Below, piece after piece: positions 17,117 through 23,581 of a stretch of 64,000 nt of DNA (position 1 is its first letter; each line of letters opens with the position of its first letter). The position numbers and the translations under genes are program-made. Below the pieces are notes generated by a model that did not search any database, was not told where the DNA came from, and saw only the letters and a program-made list of their open reading frames with translations. Location of the stretch: positions 1 through 64,000 of the forward strand of contig NZ_CP031557.1 in assembly GCF_003403075.1 (NCBI RefSeq), read 5' to 3'. This DNA comes from Flavobacterium psychrotrophum (GTDB lineage Bacteria; Bacteroidota; Bacteroidia; Flavobacteriales; Flavobacteriaceae).

Positions 17117-17689
17117 CTAAGATAGACCTGTAAATCCATAAATTATACTTTCATGTATTGGCTGTATCCTACCAAAATAATGTGATTCTGAAAATGTAGT
17201 AAAACAATCTATTAGGTCTTCCTCAAATGTCCCCCATATACTTAGGTTTTCATTATTTACATCTCGCACATAAATGACGTAATCAAAATCAAGGCCATTA
17301 CACACTCTTAAAAAATCATATAATGAACCATTTTCTTCTTTCCAAATAATAGGCTTATGTTTTTGATAATTGCTTGTAAATTCTATAAGTTTATCATTGG
17401 CTGAGATTAAACCCAGATTTTCATAAAAAGTTTTATCCCGATTGCAACGTTCATCAACATTAACCATTAGCTCTAAGAACCTCCTTTCTGAATGAAGTCC
17501 TAAGGTAATGGCTAAGTTTGTTATGTCAATATTATATGCTATACAGAGTTCACTAAAACGTTCATCATGCTGAAACGTAAGAATTAAACTTTGTATCCAA
17601 GATTCAGAAGTATAATCTATTACTGTACCTTCTATATACTCGCAAATTGCTGCGAACTCCTCGTTAGTTAGTTGTCTTTTTGCTTTCAT
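17117..17689 (-). CDS. Hypothetical protein of the island
   Basis: 190 residues, acidic and soluble with no signal peptide or membrane segment. The N-terminal half is helical (LTNEEFAAICEYIEG; ERRFLELMVNVDERCN) and the C-terminal half looks like alternating strands (DFDYVIYVRDVNNENLSIWG). I do not recognise the family. It has its own promoter about 175 bases upstream and an unusually long, structured leader. It is flanked by hairpins on both sides and may be an independent cargo gene. Confidence 0.6.
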   Translation of the reverse strand: MKAKRQLTNEEFAAICEYIEGTVIDYTSESWIQSLILTFQHDERFSELCIAYNIDITNLAITLGLHSERRFLELMVNVDERCNRDKTFYENLGLISANDKLIEFTSNYQKHKPIIWKEENGSLYDFLRVCNGLDFDYVIYVRDVNNENLSIWGTFEEDLIDCFTTFSESHYFGRIQPIHESIIYGFTGLS

Positions 17690-17893
17690 TATATCTTATT
17701 TTTATGGCATAGATATCCCTTTCGGGAAATGCCGATTATTAATCATGTTTATTTATTAGTTGTTTGGATACGATTACTCAAGTCGTAAACCAAATGATAA
17801 TCAATCCTAAGTGGTGGTGATTATCATTTTGCTATGCATAGCGTTGTAGAATAATTCTGATGCAAATATACCAATAAAAAGCATAGCTTCCAA
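17690..17893 (-). promoter_or_regulatory. Promoter and structured leader of the 17117-17689 gene
   Basis: The promoter is TTG at 17891-17893, 20 bases, then TATATTTG at 17863-17870 (all on the minus strand). The leader of about 165 bases holds a 12-bp-arm hairpin AAATGATAATCA/TGATTATCATTT at 17792-17829, a small one around TACGA/TCGTA near 17768-17787, and a GGCAT/ATGCC hairpin next to the start codon. Such a leader may carry regulation; no known riboswitch is recognised. Confidence 0.55.
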
Positions 17894-17950
17894 GCACCAA
17901 AATTCCGTAAACACCTGTTAAACAGAACATATAGTACTATATTTGTAACA

Positions 17951-18146
17951 TTGGATAGTTTCGAAAAACTACTACATTAAAAACCAACGCATCTATCCTT
18001 TTAGGATGACTTAAAGGCCGACAGTTTCAAGTGAAAAAAAATTTAAAAAATTTTAAATTAATTATTACGGTAAGTCACTACTAGATTGATATGAGGTATA
18101 AAAACAAAAGATCGAACCGGATTCCGGTTCGATCTTTTGTTTTGTT
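17951..18146 (+). ncRNA. Candidate non-coding RNA of the island (about 195 nt)
   Basis: On the plus strand, CTG-N20-TATATTTG (17915-17945) is a near-consensus promoter. It is followed by about 150 bases without a credible ORF and then a perfect 20-bp-stem hairpin with T's (18101-18146). The promoter faces away from the minus-strand promoter at 17863. The hairpin may equally be the terminator of the 18157 gene on the other strand, so the RNA is a proposal. Confidence 0.4.
18101..18143. terminator. Perfect 20-bp-stem bidirectional terminator
   Basis: AAAACAAAAGATCGAACCGG, loop ATT, exact complement. The A/T-rich outer stem gives a T tract on either strand. It lies 14 bases past the stop of the 18157-18600 gene. 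Confidence 0.75.
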
Positions 18147-18156
18147 AACATCCTGC

Positions 18157-18600
18157 TTAATATCTGTTGGGTCGCTCGCTACGTTCCCTCTCATCAATTT
18201 TAGCGCGAATTCTGGTCATAGCTAAATCAAATTGGCTGTCCCAGTATCCCTTTAAATTCTCCCTCTGCTCAAAGGTAAGGTTTGATAAATCATCTAAGCC
18301 GTCTCTAAAGCTGACCCAATTATTTCTATGCTGAGCCACGCATACGTCGCCGACAGACCTCCATCCATCATCATTAATGAGCTTCGTGGAGCATTCTTCC
18401 AATTCTCTCGTATAGCCATCTGCTATTTGTTTCCAATCCTCATAGGTTCTTTCGCTTGCTTTTTTTGTTGAATATCCGCCGCTAGAATGTGAGCTGTTAC
18501 CATCGCTCAGTATTGATTTAAAACCTATAAATGCCACGATTGCTAATATAATAGCAATATATAGTGGACTTGACGATGATTTTACGCGTGCTTTAGCCAT
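18157..18600 (-). CDS. Hypothetical protein with N-terminal membrane anchor
   Basis: 147 residues: basic start MAKARVKSSSS, one transmembrane helix (about 12-30), a Ser/Gly linker, and a helical charged domain with two Cys (LEECSTKL and VGDVCVAQ) and AMTRIRAKIDERERSER at the end. It may be held in the membrane with the domain outside the cytoplasm. It begins one base before the end of the SHOCT-domain gene at 18601, so the two are in one unit. Family not recognised. Confidence 0.6.
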   Translation of the reverse strand: MAKARVKSSSSPLYIAIILAIVAFIGFKSILSDGNSSHSSGGYSTKKASERTYEDWKQIADGYTRELEECSTKLINDDGWRSVGDVCVAQHRNNWVSFRDGLDDLSNLTFEQRENLKGYWDSQFDLAMTRIRAKIDERERSERPNRY

Positions 18601-19053
18601 TTAAGAAAGATTAAAATTATTACTATATTTTCCCCAAGTCAAATCATAGCTGAATGTCATGGTGTAATCTTTGTTAGGCTCGATTTCTGTAATCTCATAA
18701 GTTGTAGATTTCATGCCACCCAAAACTAACCTAATAGATAATTCCCTTCCGCTAATTGGGGCTATTAAATCAAATCCTCGCTTTGTCGATTCCGCTGAAA
18801 GCAGTGTGCCATTAATAAAGATTTTGGTCTTCACATCAAAAAAGAAACCTTTACATCCTGCAAAGACAAGCCTTATATCACCTTTTTTATTCATGACGGG
18901 GCTTGTACGTTCAGGACTTGAAGATGTCTCAGGTAAGGTGTATGTAGCGTTGCCTGCTATAATTTCCTGCTTCATAGCGTTATACTCGTCTGAGTTAATT
19001 ACACTATCATCCAGTAACTGTTTGAGTTGTTTGAGTTTTTCTATTTTATCCAT
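18601..19053 (-). CDS. SHOCT-domain protein with C-terminal beta domain
   Basis: 150 residues. The first 35 (MDKIEKLKQLKQLLDDSVI, NSDEYNAMKQEII) form a SHOCT domain, a short helical module. A beta-rich region (about 55-150) follows, with DIRLVFAGCKGFFFDVKTKI and a Thr/Lys-rich tail. The SHOCT part is close to that of the next gene upstream, suggesting duplication with different C-terminal parts. Role unknown; SHOCT modules often sit at the end of membrane or stress proteins. Confidence 0.65.
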   Translation of the reverse strand: MDKIEKLKQLKQLLDDSVINSDEYNAMKQEIIAGNATYTLPETSSSPERTSPVMNKKGDIRLVFAGCKGFFFDVKTKIFINGTLLSAESTKRGFDLIAPISGRELSIRLVLGGMKSTTYEITEIEPNKDYTMTFSYDLTWGKYSNNFNLS

Positions 19054-19090
19054 AGTAGGTAAGGTTGATTGTTATATATGTGAAGGATTA

Positions 19091-19540
19091 TCAAGATGGT
19101 TTCCATGTTAAAAAAATGAAACCTGAAAGAATGCTTAGCATAATAGCTAAATAAGCTAGTGTTTTATCGAGCTTGGTAGCGTTCAACTTGTTTAGGACTG
19201 TTACAGAGAGCGATATGCCCAGTAAAAAGCTACCCCAACCGAAAATAAAAATCATAACTGGTGAAATCATTATCATATATAAGGTTAATCCAGAGCATAA
19301 TACGCTCAATATAGCGTACCACGGATGGTTAAATCCGTCGTCTTCGTAATCTATATGAATTTGCTCGTCCTCAAAACTCTTCTCATCGTGAGTTGTAGGC
19401 TTACTAGCTATATTCCTAATAATTGTCTTTTCGATTGGTGCTGCAATAGCTTCTTTTTTAAGTATTTCAAATTCTGTGGCAGTTATAGCACCTGTCTTTA
19501 ATAGAACACTAAGCTCATTAAGTTTTGTAATCTTATCCAT
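19091..19540 (-). CDS. SHOCT-domain membrane protein
   Basis: 149 residues. Residues 1-32 (MDKITKLNELSVLLKTGAI, TATEFEILKKE) form a SHOCT domain similar to the neighbour at 18601. An acidic linker (SFEDEQIHIDYEDDG) leads to three to four hydrophobic helices (about 75-147). It heads the unit 19540 to 18157 and has a consensus promoter upstream. Function unknown. Confidence 0.65.
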   Translation of the reverse strand: MDKITKLNELSVLLKTGAITATEFEILKKEAIAAPIEKTIIRNIASKPTTHDEKSFEDEQIHIDYEDDGFNHPWYAILSVLCSGLTLYMIMISPVMIFIFGWGSFLLGISLSVTVLNKLNATKLDKTLAYLAIMLSILSGFIFLTWKPS

Positions 19541-19563
19541 GCTTAAGGCGGTTGGTTATATGA

Positions 19564-19594
19564 CAAATATACAGATGCGGACAAAACCCCGCAA
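19564..19594 (-). promoter_or_regulatory. Promoter of the SHOCT-gene unit
   Basis: On the minus strand: TTG at 19592-19594, 20 bases, TATATTTG at 19564-19571; the start codon is 24 bases further. It lies within the region divergent from the small HTH gene. Confidence 0.75.
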
Positions 19595-19637
19595 GCCAAA
19601 TCCTATTAATTTTATTGCGGTTATGCAACTTTGTGTA

Positions 19638-19883
19638 ATGCGTAAACAGCTTGATAAAATAAAGATTGAGGTAACCCAAAGGATTTACAAGGAATTCCAA
19701 GTAAAGTTTGATGGGAATAACCGACAATTTGCTAAGGCTGCTGGGTGTAATGAGAAAACCATACGCATGTTATTCGACAATCATCAAGGAATGACCCTAA
19801 ACTTGTTCTTTAAACTTGCTGCCGCTTTAGATAAAACTCCGTCGGAACTTTTAAATGGTTTGAAAATAGACAAAGAGGATTAA
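19638..19883 (+). CDS. Small XRE/Cro-like HTH regulator
   Basis: 81 residues from the ATG at 19638 (MRKQLDKIKIEV); upstream in-frame ATGs run into the divergent SHOCT gene and its promoter. The pattern NNRQFAKAAGCNEKTIRMLFD and LNLFFKLAAALDKTPSELL is a Cro/C1-type helix-turn-helix. It is divergent from the SHOCT unit and close to its promoter, so it may control it. The 14-bp palindrome at 20147 is a second possible site. Confidence 0.75.
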   Translation: MRKQLDKIKIEVTQRIYKEFQVKFDGNNRQFAKAAGCNEKTIRMLFDNHQGMTLNLFFKLAAALDKTPSELLNGLKIDKED

Positions 19884-20029
19884 TCTGAGCTCTTACCTAT
19901 AAGTACTTTAATAATTTCATGCGCTTCTTTCTTACTTATTTTAGATAGGTCAAAATTTATGGGCAGTTTCACGGTCTGGGTCTTAAGAACCATAAGGAGT
20001 TGTTTTGATGTAAGCGTTATTTTTTTCAT
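19880..20029 (-). CDS. Small hypothetical protein (49 aa)
   Basis: ATG at 20029; product MKKITLTSKQLLMVLKTQTV then KLPINFDLSKISKKEAHEI. Its last bases overlap the end of the HTH gene on the other strand by four. Basic, with one amphipathic helix. Not recognised; length and composition are like other micro-genes in the island. Confidence 0.45.
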   Translation of the reverse strand: MKKITLTSKQLLMVLKTQTVKLPINFDLSKISKKEAHEIIKVLIGKSSD

Positions 20030-20146
20030 CTTTAGTCTTTTATAGATAAATATCTGATTATTTAAAAATTAACAAGGACAGTCTAAATTCTACACCAAAA
20101 AATATTTCCAGGATTTTTAAGCCAATCTAGTTGAAAGATTTCAAAG

Positions 20147-20160
20147 CACTTATATAAGTG
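20147..20160. promoter_or_regulatory. 14-bp perfect palindrome, possible operator
   Basis: CACTTATATAAGTG lies between the micro-gene at 20029 and the VirE-N-like gene. The size is typical for a small dimeric HTH protein such as the one encoded at 19638. No binding evidence. Confidence 0.3.
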
Positions 20161-20197
20161 GATAACTAAGAGAGGTTTCGGCAAGGCTCTATTTATT

Positions 20198-20222
20198 CCC
20201 CTCCTCCGTACCGGAGGAGGGG
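20198..20222. terminator. GC-rich hairpin in the 417-base gap
   Basis: CCCCTCCTCCG-TAC-CGGAGGAGGGG, an 11-bp perfect stem with the same TAC loop as the hairpin at 16022. The gap 20030-20446 otherwise holds the palindrome at 20147, a 24-codon open tail on the minus strand ending at 20263 (EDYAIIYVLYASWLARTIVD, no standard start codon seen), and the promoter at 20369. The hairpin would end that minus-strand frame if it is a gene. Confidence 0.5.
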
Positions 20223-20368
20223 TGACTTTGCTCACCAATGGGAAATTATGGCCTTTATAGTCTTATTTAGCTCGTTTATCTACTATTGTACGTGCTAACC
20301 AAGATGCATAAAGGACATATATAATTGCATAATCTTCACTTTTTTTGACATAAAGTACATTAATTTGC

Positions 20369-20399
20369 TTGCAAAAAGTTGATTTCGTGTGTATATTTG
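20369..20399 (+). promoter_or_regulatory. Promoter of the VirE-N-like gene
   Basis: TTG at 20369-20371, 20 bases, TATATTTG at 20392-20399. The start would be near 20406, leaving a leader of about 40 bases. Confidence 0.8.
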
Positions 20400-20446
20400 C
20401 ATAGAACGGCTTTCCGAGTCGTTAATAACGTGAAGCAAATATATTT

Positions 20447-20479
20447 ATGAATGCAAATCACACAGTACGCGAGTACTAA
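20447..20479 (+). CDS. Possible 10-codon leader ORF overlapping the next start
   Basis: ATG at 20447 opens MNANHTVREY and a stop, out of frame with the main gene whose ATG is four bases later. Such nested starts can tune translation. It may be fortuitous. Confidence 0.2.
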   Translation: MNANHTVREY

Positions 20480-21854
20480 AAAACCACAAGTTGAAAAGAT
20501 TACCACCTTGGAATCTGTATTAAATATCATCAAAAACGGTGATGATAACCAAAGGCTGATAGAAGCCGCACGACTGTTAGGTAAAGAAAACCAAGTCTAC
20601 ACAACTATAAAGACGGAACAGTTACCCACCTTTAGATTTAATTTTTTATTTAAAGATTCTGCCGCAAACTCTAATATAATAAGTCCTACAGGATTAATCT
20701 ATCTAGATTGTGATGATGTAGAGGAAATACCCGATAGCCCATACATTCTTGCTAGTTGGAAATCCATATCTAATACTGGATTTGGTTTGCTGGTGAGGGT
20801 TGACGGTCTAACGTTAGACAACTATAAGGAGACTTATAATGAGTTATCTAAACTCATTGGTATAGATAGTGATGCAGGGGCAAGAAAGGCCACACAGCAA
20901 ACAATACAGAGCTTTGACCCTGAATTAAATCATAATCCTGATGCATTGGTTTATATCTGTAAAGATATTAAAAACCCCTCATGCGTAGCTATAAAAAAAG
21001 AGGAGAAGTATATAGTTACTAATGACGGGTTTTTATATTCAGGCGATACATCAATAAGATTTGATAACATCAATGATTATTTTACGGATGATACACCTTA
21101 TATAGTGTTCGATGAAAAAATAATGATTTGTAAGCCCTATATTAAACTAAGGAATAAAGAAGGTAAAAGAAATACCACGATGTATTATTTGTTGTCTCAG
21201 TACGCCTTATTGAATCCTCATACATCTAAAGCGTGGCTCACCTCAATCGCTAACAGTGTTAACGAAAAAATGTACCCTAAGTTATCTGCACGAGAAATAA
21301 AGTCAGTTGTAACCAGTATATATGATGGAAGGGCTAAAGGAATATTGAAACTACACTTCAATGAAGAAAGGCGTATTTTGTTTAACCCTAACGTACAAAT
21401 GACTTTTAAAGAAAAAATGCATGTAGTTAATAACGAGTTGGGACACATGAAAATCGTGTTAACTCTGGACGCTATCTCTCTGGCTATTGATAATTGGGAT
21501 TTTGAGGCTAATGGTAAGATAACACAATTAAAGCTAGTAGATAAAGCAGGACGTAGCGAGAAGACTATACAAAGGTATTGGAAGCGTTTTAAGGAGCGCG
21601 TTAAAGAAATTAATAACGATTTTCTTGCCAGTACCAAAACCTCAGCAAATAAGCCTAAAGTTAACGGTATACATGTAGAGCAGTATATTATAAACTTAAA
21701 ATGCAAGTACCTATACATGAATCATGCAGATGAAGCCTTTTTAAGACGTGTGTTTGGTAAAGGTAAAATCGAATACAGCACTGACATAGGTTTTAAAGAG
21801 ATTCATATTTATATGATAGAGCATCTTGAAAGCAAACGACCTATTGCAGCTTAA
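20451..21854 (+). CDS. VirE-N / BT4734-like protein of mobile elements
   Basis: 467 residues. Residues 50-180 fit the VirE_N (BT4734/BF3469) pattern: LPTFRFNFLF, GLIYLDCDDVEEIPDSPYI, then SNTGFGLLVRVDG and a DAGARKATQQTIQSFDPEL stretch. This domain resembles the catalytic region of archaeal-eukaryotic primases and is common in Bacteroidota mobile elements, often with a helicase partner, which is missing here. The C-terminal half has a winged-helix-like repeat (AISLAIDNWDF, RSEKTIQRYWKRFK). Possibly a replication or regulatory protein of the element. Confidence 0.75.
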   Translation: MQITQYASTKKPQVEKITTLESVLNIIKNGDDNQRLIEAARLLGKENQVYTTIKTEQLPTFRFNFLFKDSAANSNIISPTGLIYLDCDDVEEIPDSPYILASWKSISNTGFGLLVRVDGLTLDNYKETYNELSKLIGIDSDAGARKATQQTIQSFDPELNHNPDALVYICKDIKNPSCVAIKKEEKYIVTNDGFLYSGDTSIRFDNINDYFTDDTPYIVFDEKIMICKPYIKLRNKEGKRNTTMYYLLSQYALLNPHTSKAWLTSIANSVNEKMYPKLSAREIKSVVTSIYDGRAKGILKLHFNEERRILFNPNVQMTFKEKMHVVNNELGHMKIVLTLDAISLAIDNWDFEANGKITQLKLVDKAGRSEKTIQRYWKRFKERVKEINNDFLASTKTSANKPKVNGIHVEQYIINLKCKYLYMNHADEAFLRRVFGKGKIEYSTDIGFKEIHIYMIEHLESKRPIAA

Positions 21855-21861
21855 GATTATA

Positions 21862-21901
21862 ACAAATAATGATCCCGGCATCCGCCGGGATTATTATTTG
21901 T
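21862..21901. terminator. Bidirectional terminator between convergent genes
   Basis: An 18-bp stem with one G-T pair, ACAAATAATGATCCCGGC, loop ATCC. It serves the VirE-N-like gene on the plus strand, and overlaps the stop of the CoiA-like gene on the minus strand. Confidence 0.8.
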
Positions 21902-22679
21902 ACTTATTTGAGTTTAATAGTCTACTTATAATTTGCGCCTTATCATAAGTTCTAACTGCTTTCATTTTATAATCCCCATATCGCATTAACAAATAAAGTT
22001 TATCATCTCCAAAATCAATAAATACCTTTGAGTTACTACCTTCCCAATTTCTTCGAGGTTTTACCCAATCATATAAGTGATGTCCTATATAACTTTCATC
22101 AATCTGCTTTTGAATGGTTTCCATATTACTCACCAAAAACAATTGCCCTTCATATTTAGGATTTCCCAAGTCAGGATTAAGTGAATACCTGAAGAAAGAC
22201 TTACCTAAACTTTGTTTACGCCTTGTATTAAATCTGATATCTTTAGTAAATTCATCATCAGGGTTTGGAAGCTTATCAAGGATATGAAAAGTATTTTTAA
22301 ATTTTTCCCCATTAATAATCCAAATCATATTTTTATAAAACTGCTCTCGGGAAGTTTGTTCCTCATAGCTAATTGGTGAATTTTGAAGTTCTATAACCAA
22401 TCCATAGCTAGTTTTTACATCCGCTCTATGTATCTCGCCTGACTGTAAATCGGTGTGAGTTACTTCTTGCCAGTCATTGGGAAATTGATTTTTCCAGTTC
22501 CTGTGCCACAGAGTTTCATTTTCCCACCATGAGTCACACTCTATCAAAGAAACATGAGACCAATGATGCACTATGCGAGACCCACATTTTGCTTTCGTTG
22601 GTGCACCACAGCATTCACATACGCCTGCACCCCCTTTAAAAGCTGTTGTTCTTATGCCGTTTACTAGTGAAAATTTCAT
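21894..22679 (-). CDS. CoiA-like nuclease family protein
   Basis: 261 residues. An N-terminal zinc-finger-like block (CECCGAPTKAKCG, then HHWSH; Cys21, 23, 24, 32, His38, 39, 42) precedes a nuclease core: EIHRADVKTSYGLVIELQNS, with His84, Asp87, Glu97 and Gln99. The H-R-x-D...E-x-Q arrangement is that of CoiA-type restriction-like nucleases. In streptococci CoiA is induced with competence; stand-alone homologues are common in mobile and defence islands. It may cut foreign DNA or process the element's DNA. Neighbours: membrane protein and RES-like protein. Confidence 0.72.
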   Translation of the reverse strand: MKFSLVNGIRTTAFKGGAGVCECCGAPTKAKCGSRIVHHWSHVSLIECDSWWENETLWHRNWKNQFPNDWQEVTHTDLQSGEIHRADVKTSYGLVIELQNSPISYEEQTSREQFYKNMIWIINGEKFKNTFHILDKLPNPDDEFTKDIRFNTRRKQSLGKSFFRYSLNPDLGNPKYEGQLFLVSNMETIQKQIDESYIGHHLYDWVKPRRNWEGSNSKVFIDFGDDKLYLLMRYGDYKMKAVRTYDKAQIISRLLNSNKYK

Positions 22680-22799
22680 GCCTTTAATTACAATATAAAC
22701 ACCCTAAACTAGGTTAGGCTATTTAAATTTATTTTTAAATCTTTGTTATTGCCTTAATTATTAAAATTATTTACTATTTTTATTTAAAAACTTAAAGTT

Positions 22800-22946
22800 A
22801 TGCTAGTAGATGACCCCAATTCTAATTCACAAGGTTCCGCACAAGATAATAATTCAAGCTCAAATCAAAATCCATATGGAAAAGATACAACTACATATGT
22901 TGAAAGAAGTGAAAACACTGATAATAGTGTAAACAAAAGTAGATAG
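22800..22946 (+). CDS. Possible small Ser/Asn/Gln-rich protein (48 aa)
   Basis: ATG at 22800; product starts MLVDDPNSNSQGSAQDNNSS and ends NTDNSVNKSR. Low-complexity and hydrophilic. Its 3' end overlaps the end of the convergent membrane-protein gene by 56 bases, which is unusual for two real genes. The upstream region is very AT-rich but lacks a clean promoter. Treat as tentative. Confidence 0.3.
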   Translation: MLVDDPNSNSQGSAQDNNSSSNQNPYGKDTTTYVERSENTDNSVNKSR

Positions 22947-23460
22947 CACAATATAACGCACTAGCAATTAAACCCCATATTATTAATTTGATAGATTTTT
23001 CATACTGTCTGACCCTTGACGACAAACTTTCGAGATTATTATGAATTGCTATATTTATGGAGTATATTCTATTTTTATAAAAGTTCTTTTTGTTGTCCTC
23101 ATTATGCTCTGAATAAATGCTGCTATCGACTAAGTTAGACGGCATAACTCCACTTAGACCATTTTTATTTGGATACCATGCTTTGAATAAGAGTCGTAGT
23201 GAACAGGAAAGAAATACCAAAAAAATTAAACTTATAGAGGTAAATATTTTCGGAAAATGCCTATCTATAAGTTGACTAATTATAAAACCAATTAAAGAGG
23301 TGATAAAAACTATCACAATCTGCAAAAGAGTATTAGCTTTATTTGTAATAATTTCTTCGGATTTAGAAATTTCGCTATTGCACAATTCTGCCTCAACTTT
23401 AATTAATTCCAAATTTGAAATATCTAGCTTATCTAGCAATTGTGTATCTAACAGGTGCAT
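22891..23460 (-). CDS. Three-TM membrane protein, SLATT-like layout
   Basis: 189 residues from the ATG at 23460 (MHLLDTQLLDKLDI); a longer frame from 23559 would be read from inside the palindrome and is rejected. A charged helix (about 15-45) is followed by two close membrane helices (LLQIVIVFITSLIGFIISQL and IFTSISLIFLVFLSCSLRLL), a soluble loop with YKNRIYSINIAIHNNLESL, and a third helix near the end. This resembles SLATT-type effector proteins found next to defence genes, but no family match can be proved here. It is divergent from the RES-like gene. Confidence 0.55.
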   Translation of the reverse strand: MHLLDTQLLDKLDISNLELIKVEAELCNSEISKSEEIITNKANTLLQIVIVFITSLIGFIISQLIDRHFPKIFTSISLIFLVFLSCSLRLLFKAWYPNKNGLSGVMPSNLVDSSIYSEHNEDNKKNFYKNRIYSINIAIHNNLESLSSRVRQYEKSIKLIIWGLIASALYCAIYFCLHYYQCFHFFQHM

Positions 23461-23502
23461 ATATCTTTTATGGTTCAAGATACAACAATTTTTAAACACT
23501 AG

Positions 23503-23558
23503 TGACTTTCCATAACAAGTTCTCCGGCTTATGCCGGAGAACTTGTTATGGAAAGTCA
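23503..23558. repeat. Perfect palindrome with 26-bp arms
   Basis: Arms begin TGACTTTCCATAACAAGTTC and end CTCCGGC, with a 4-base loop TTAT. It lies between the start codons of two divergent genes (23460 and 23582), where a terminator is not expected. It could be a strong operator, an RNA hairpin in both 5' leaders, or a recombination site. Confidence 0.9.
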
Positions 23559-23581
23559 ATTAGGCTAAATAATAATGAATT

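Noticed and set aside
18157..18600. LprI-like lysozyme inhibitor, because of its size and Cys residues
   Set aside because: The DUF1311 helix pattern seen in 6424-6831 is absent, and it has a membrane anchor in place of a cleaved signal.
23503..23558. Insertion-sequence ends
   Set aside because: The two arms are separated by only four bases and no transposase is present.
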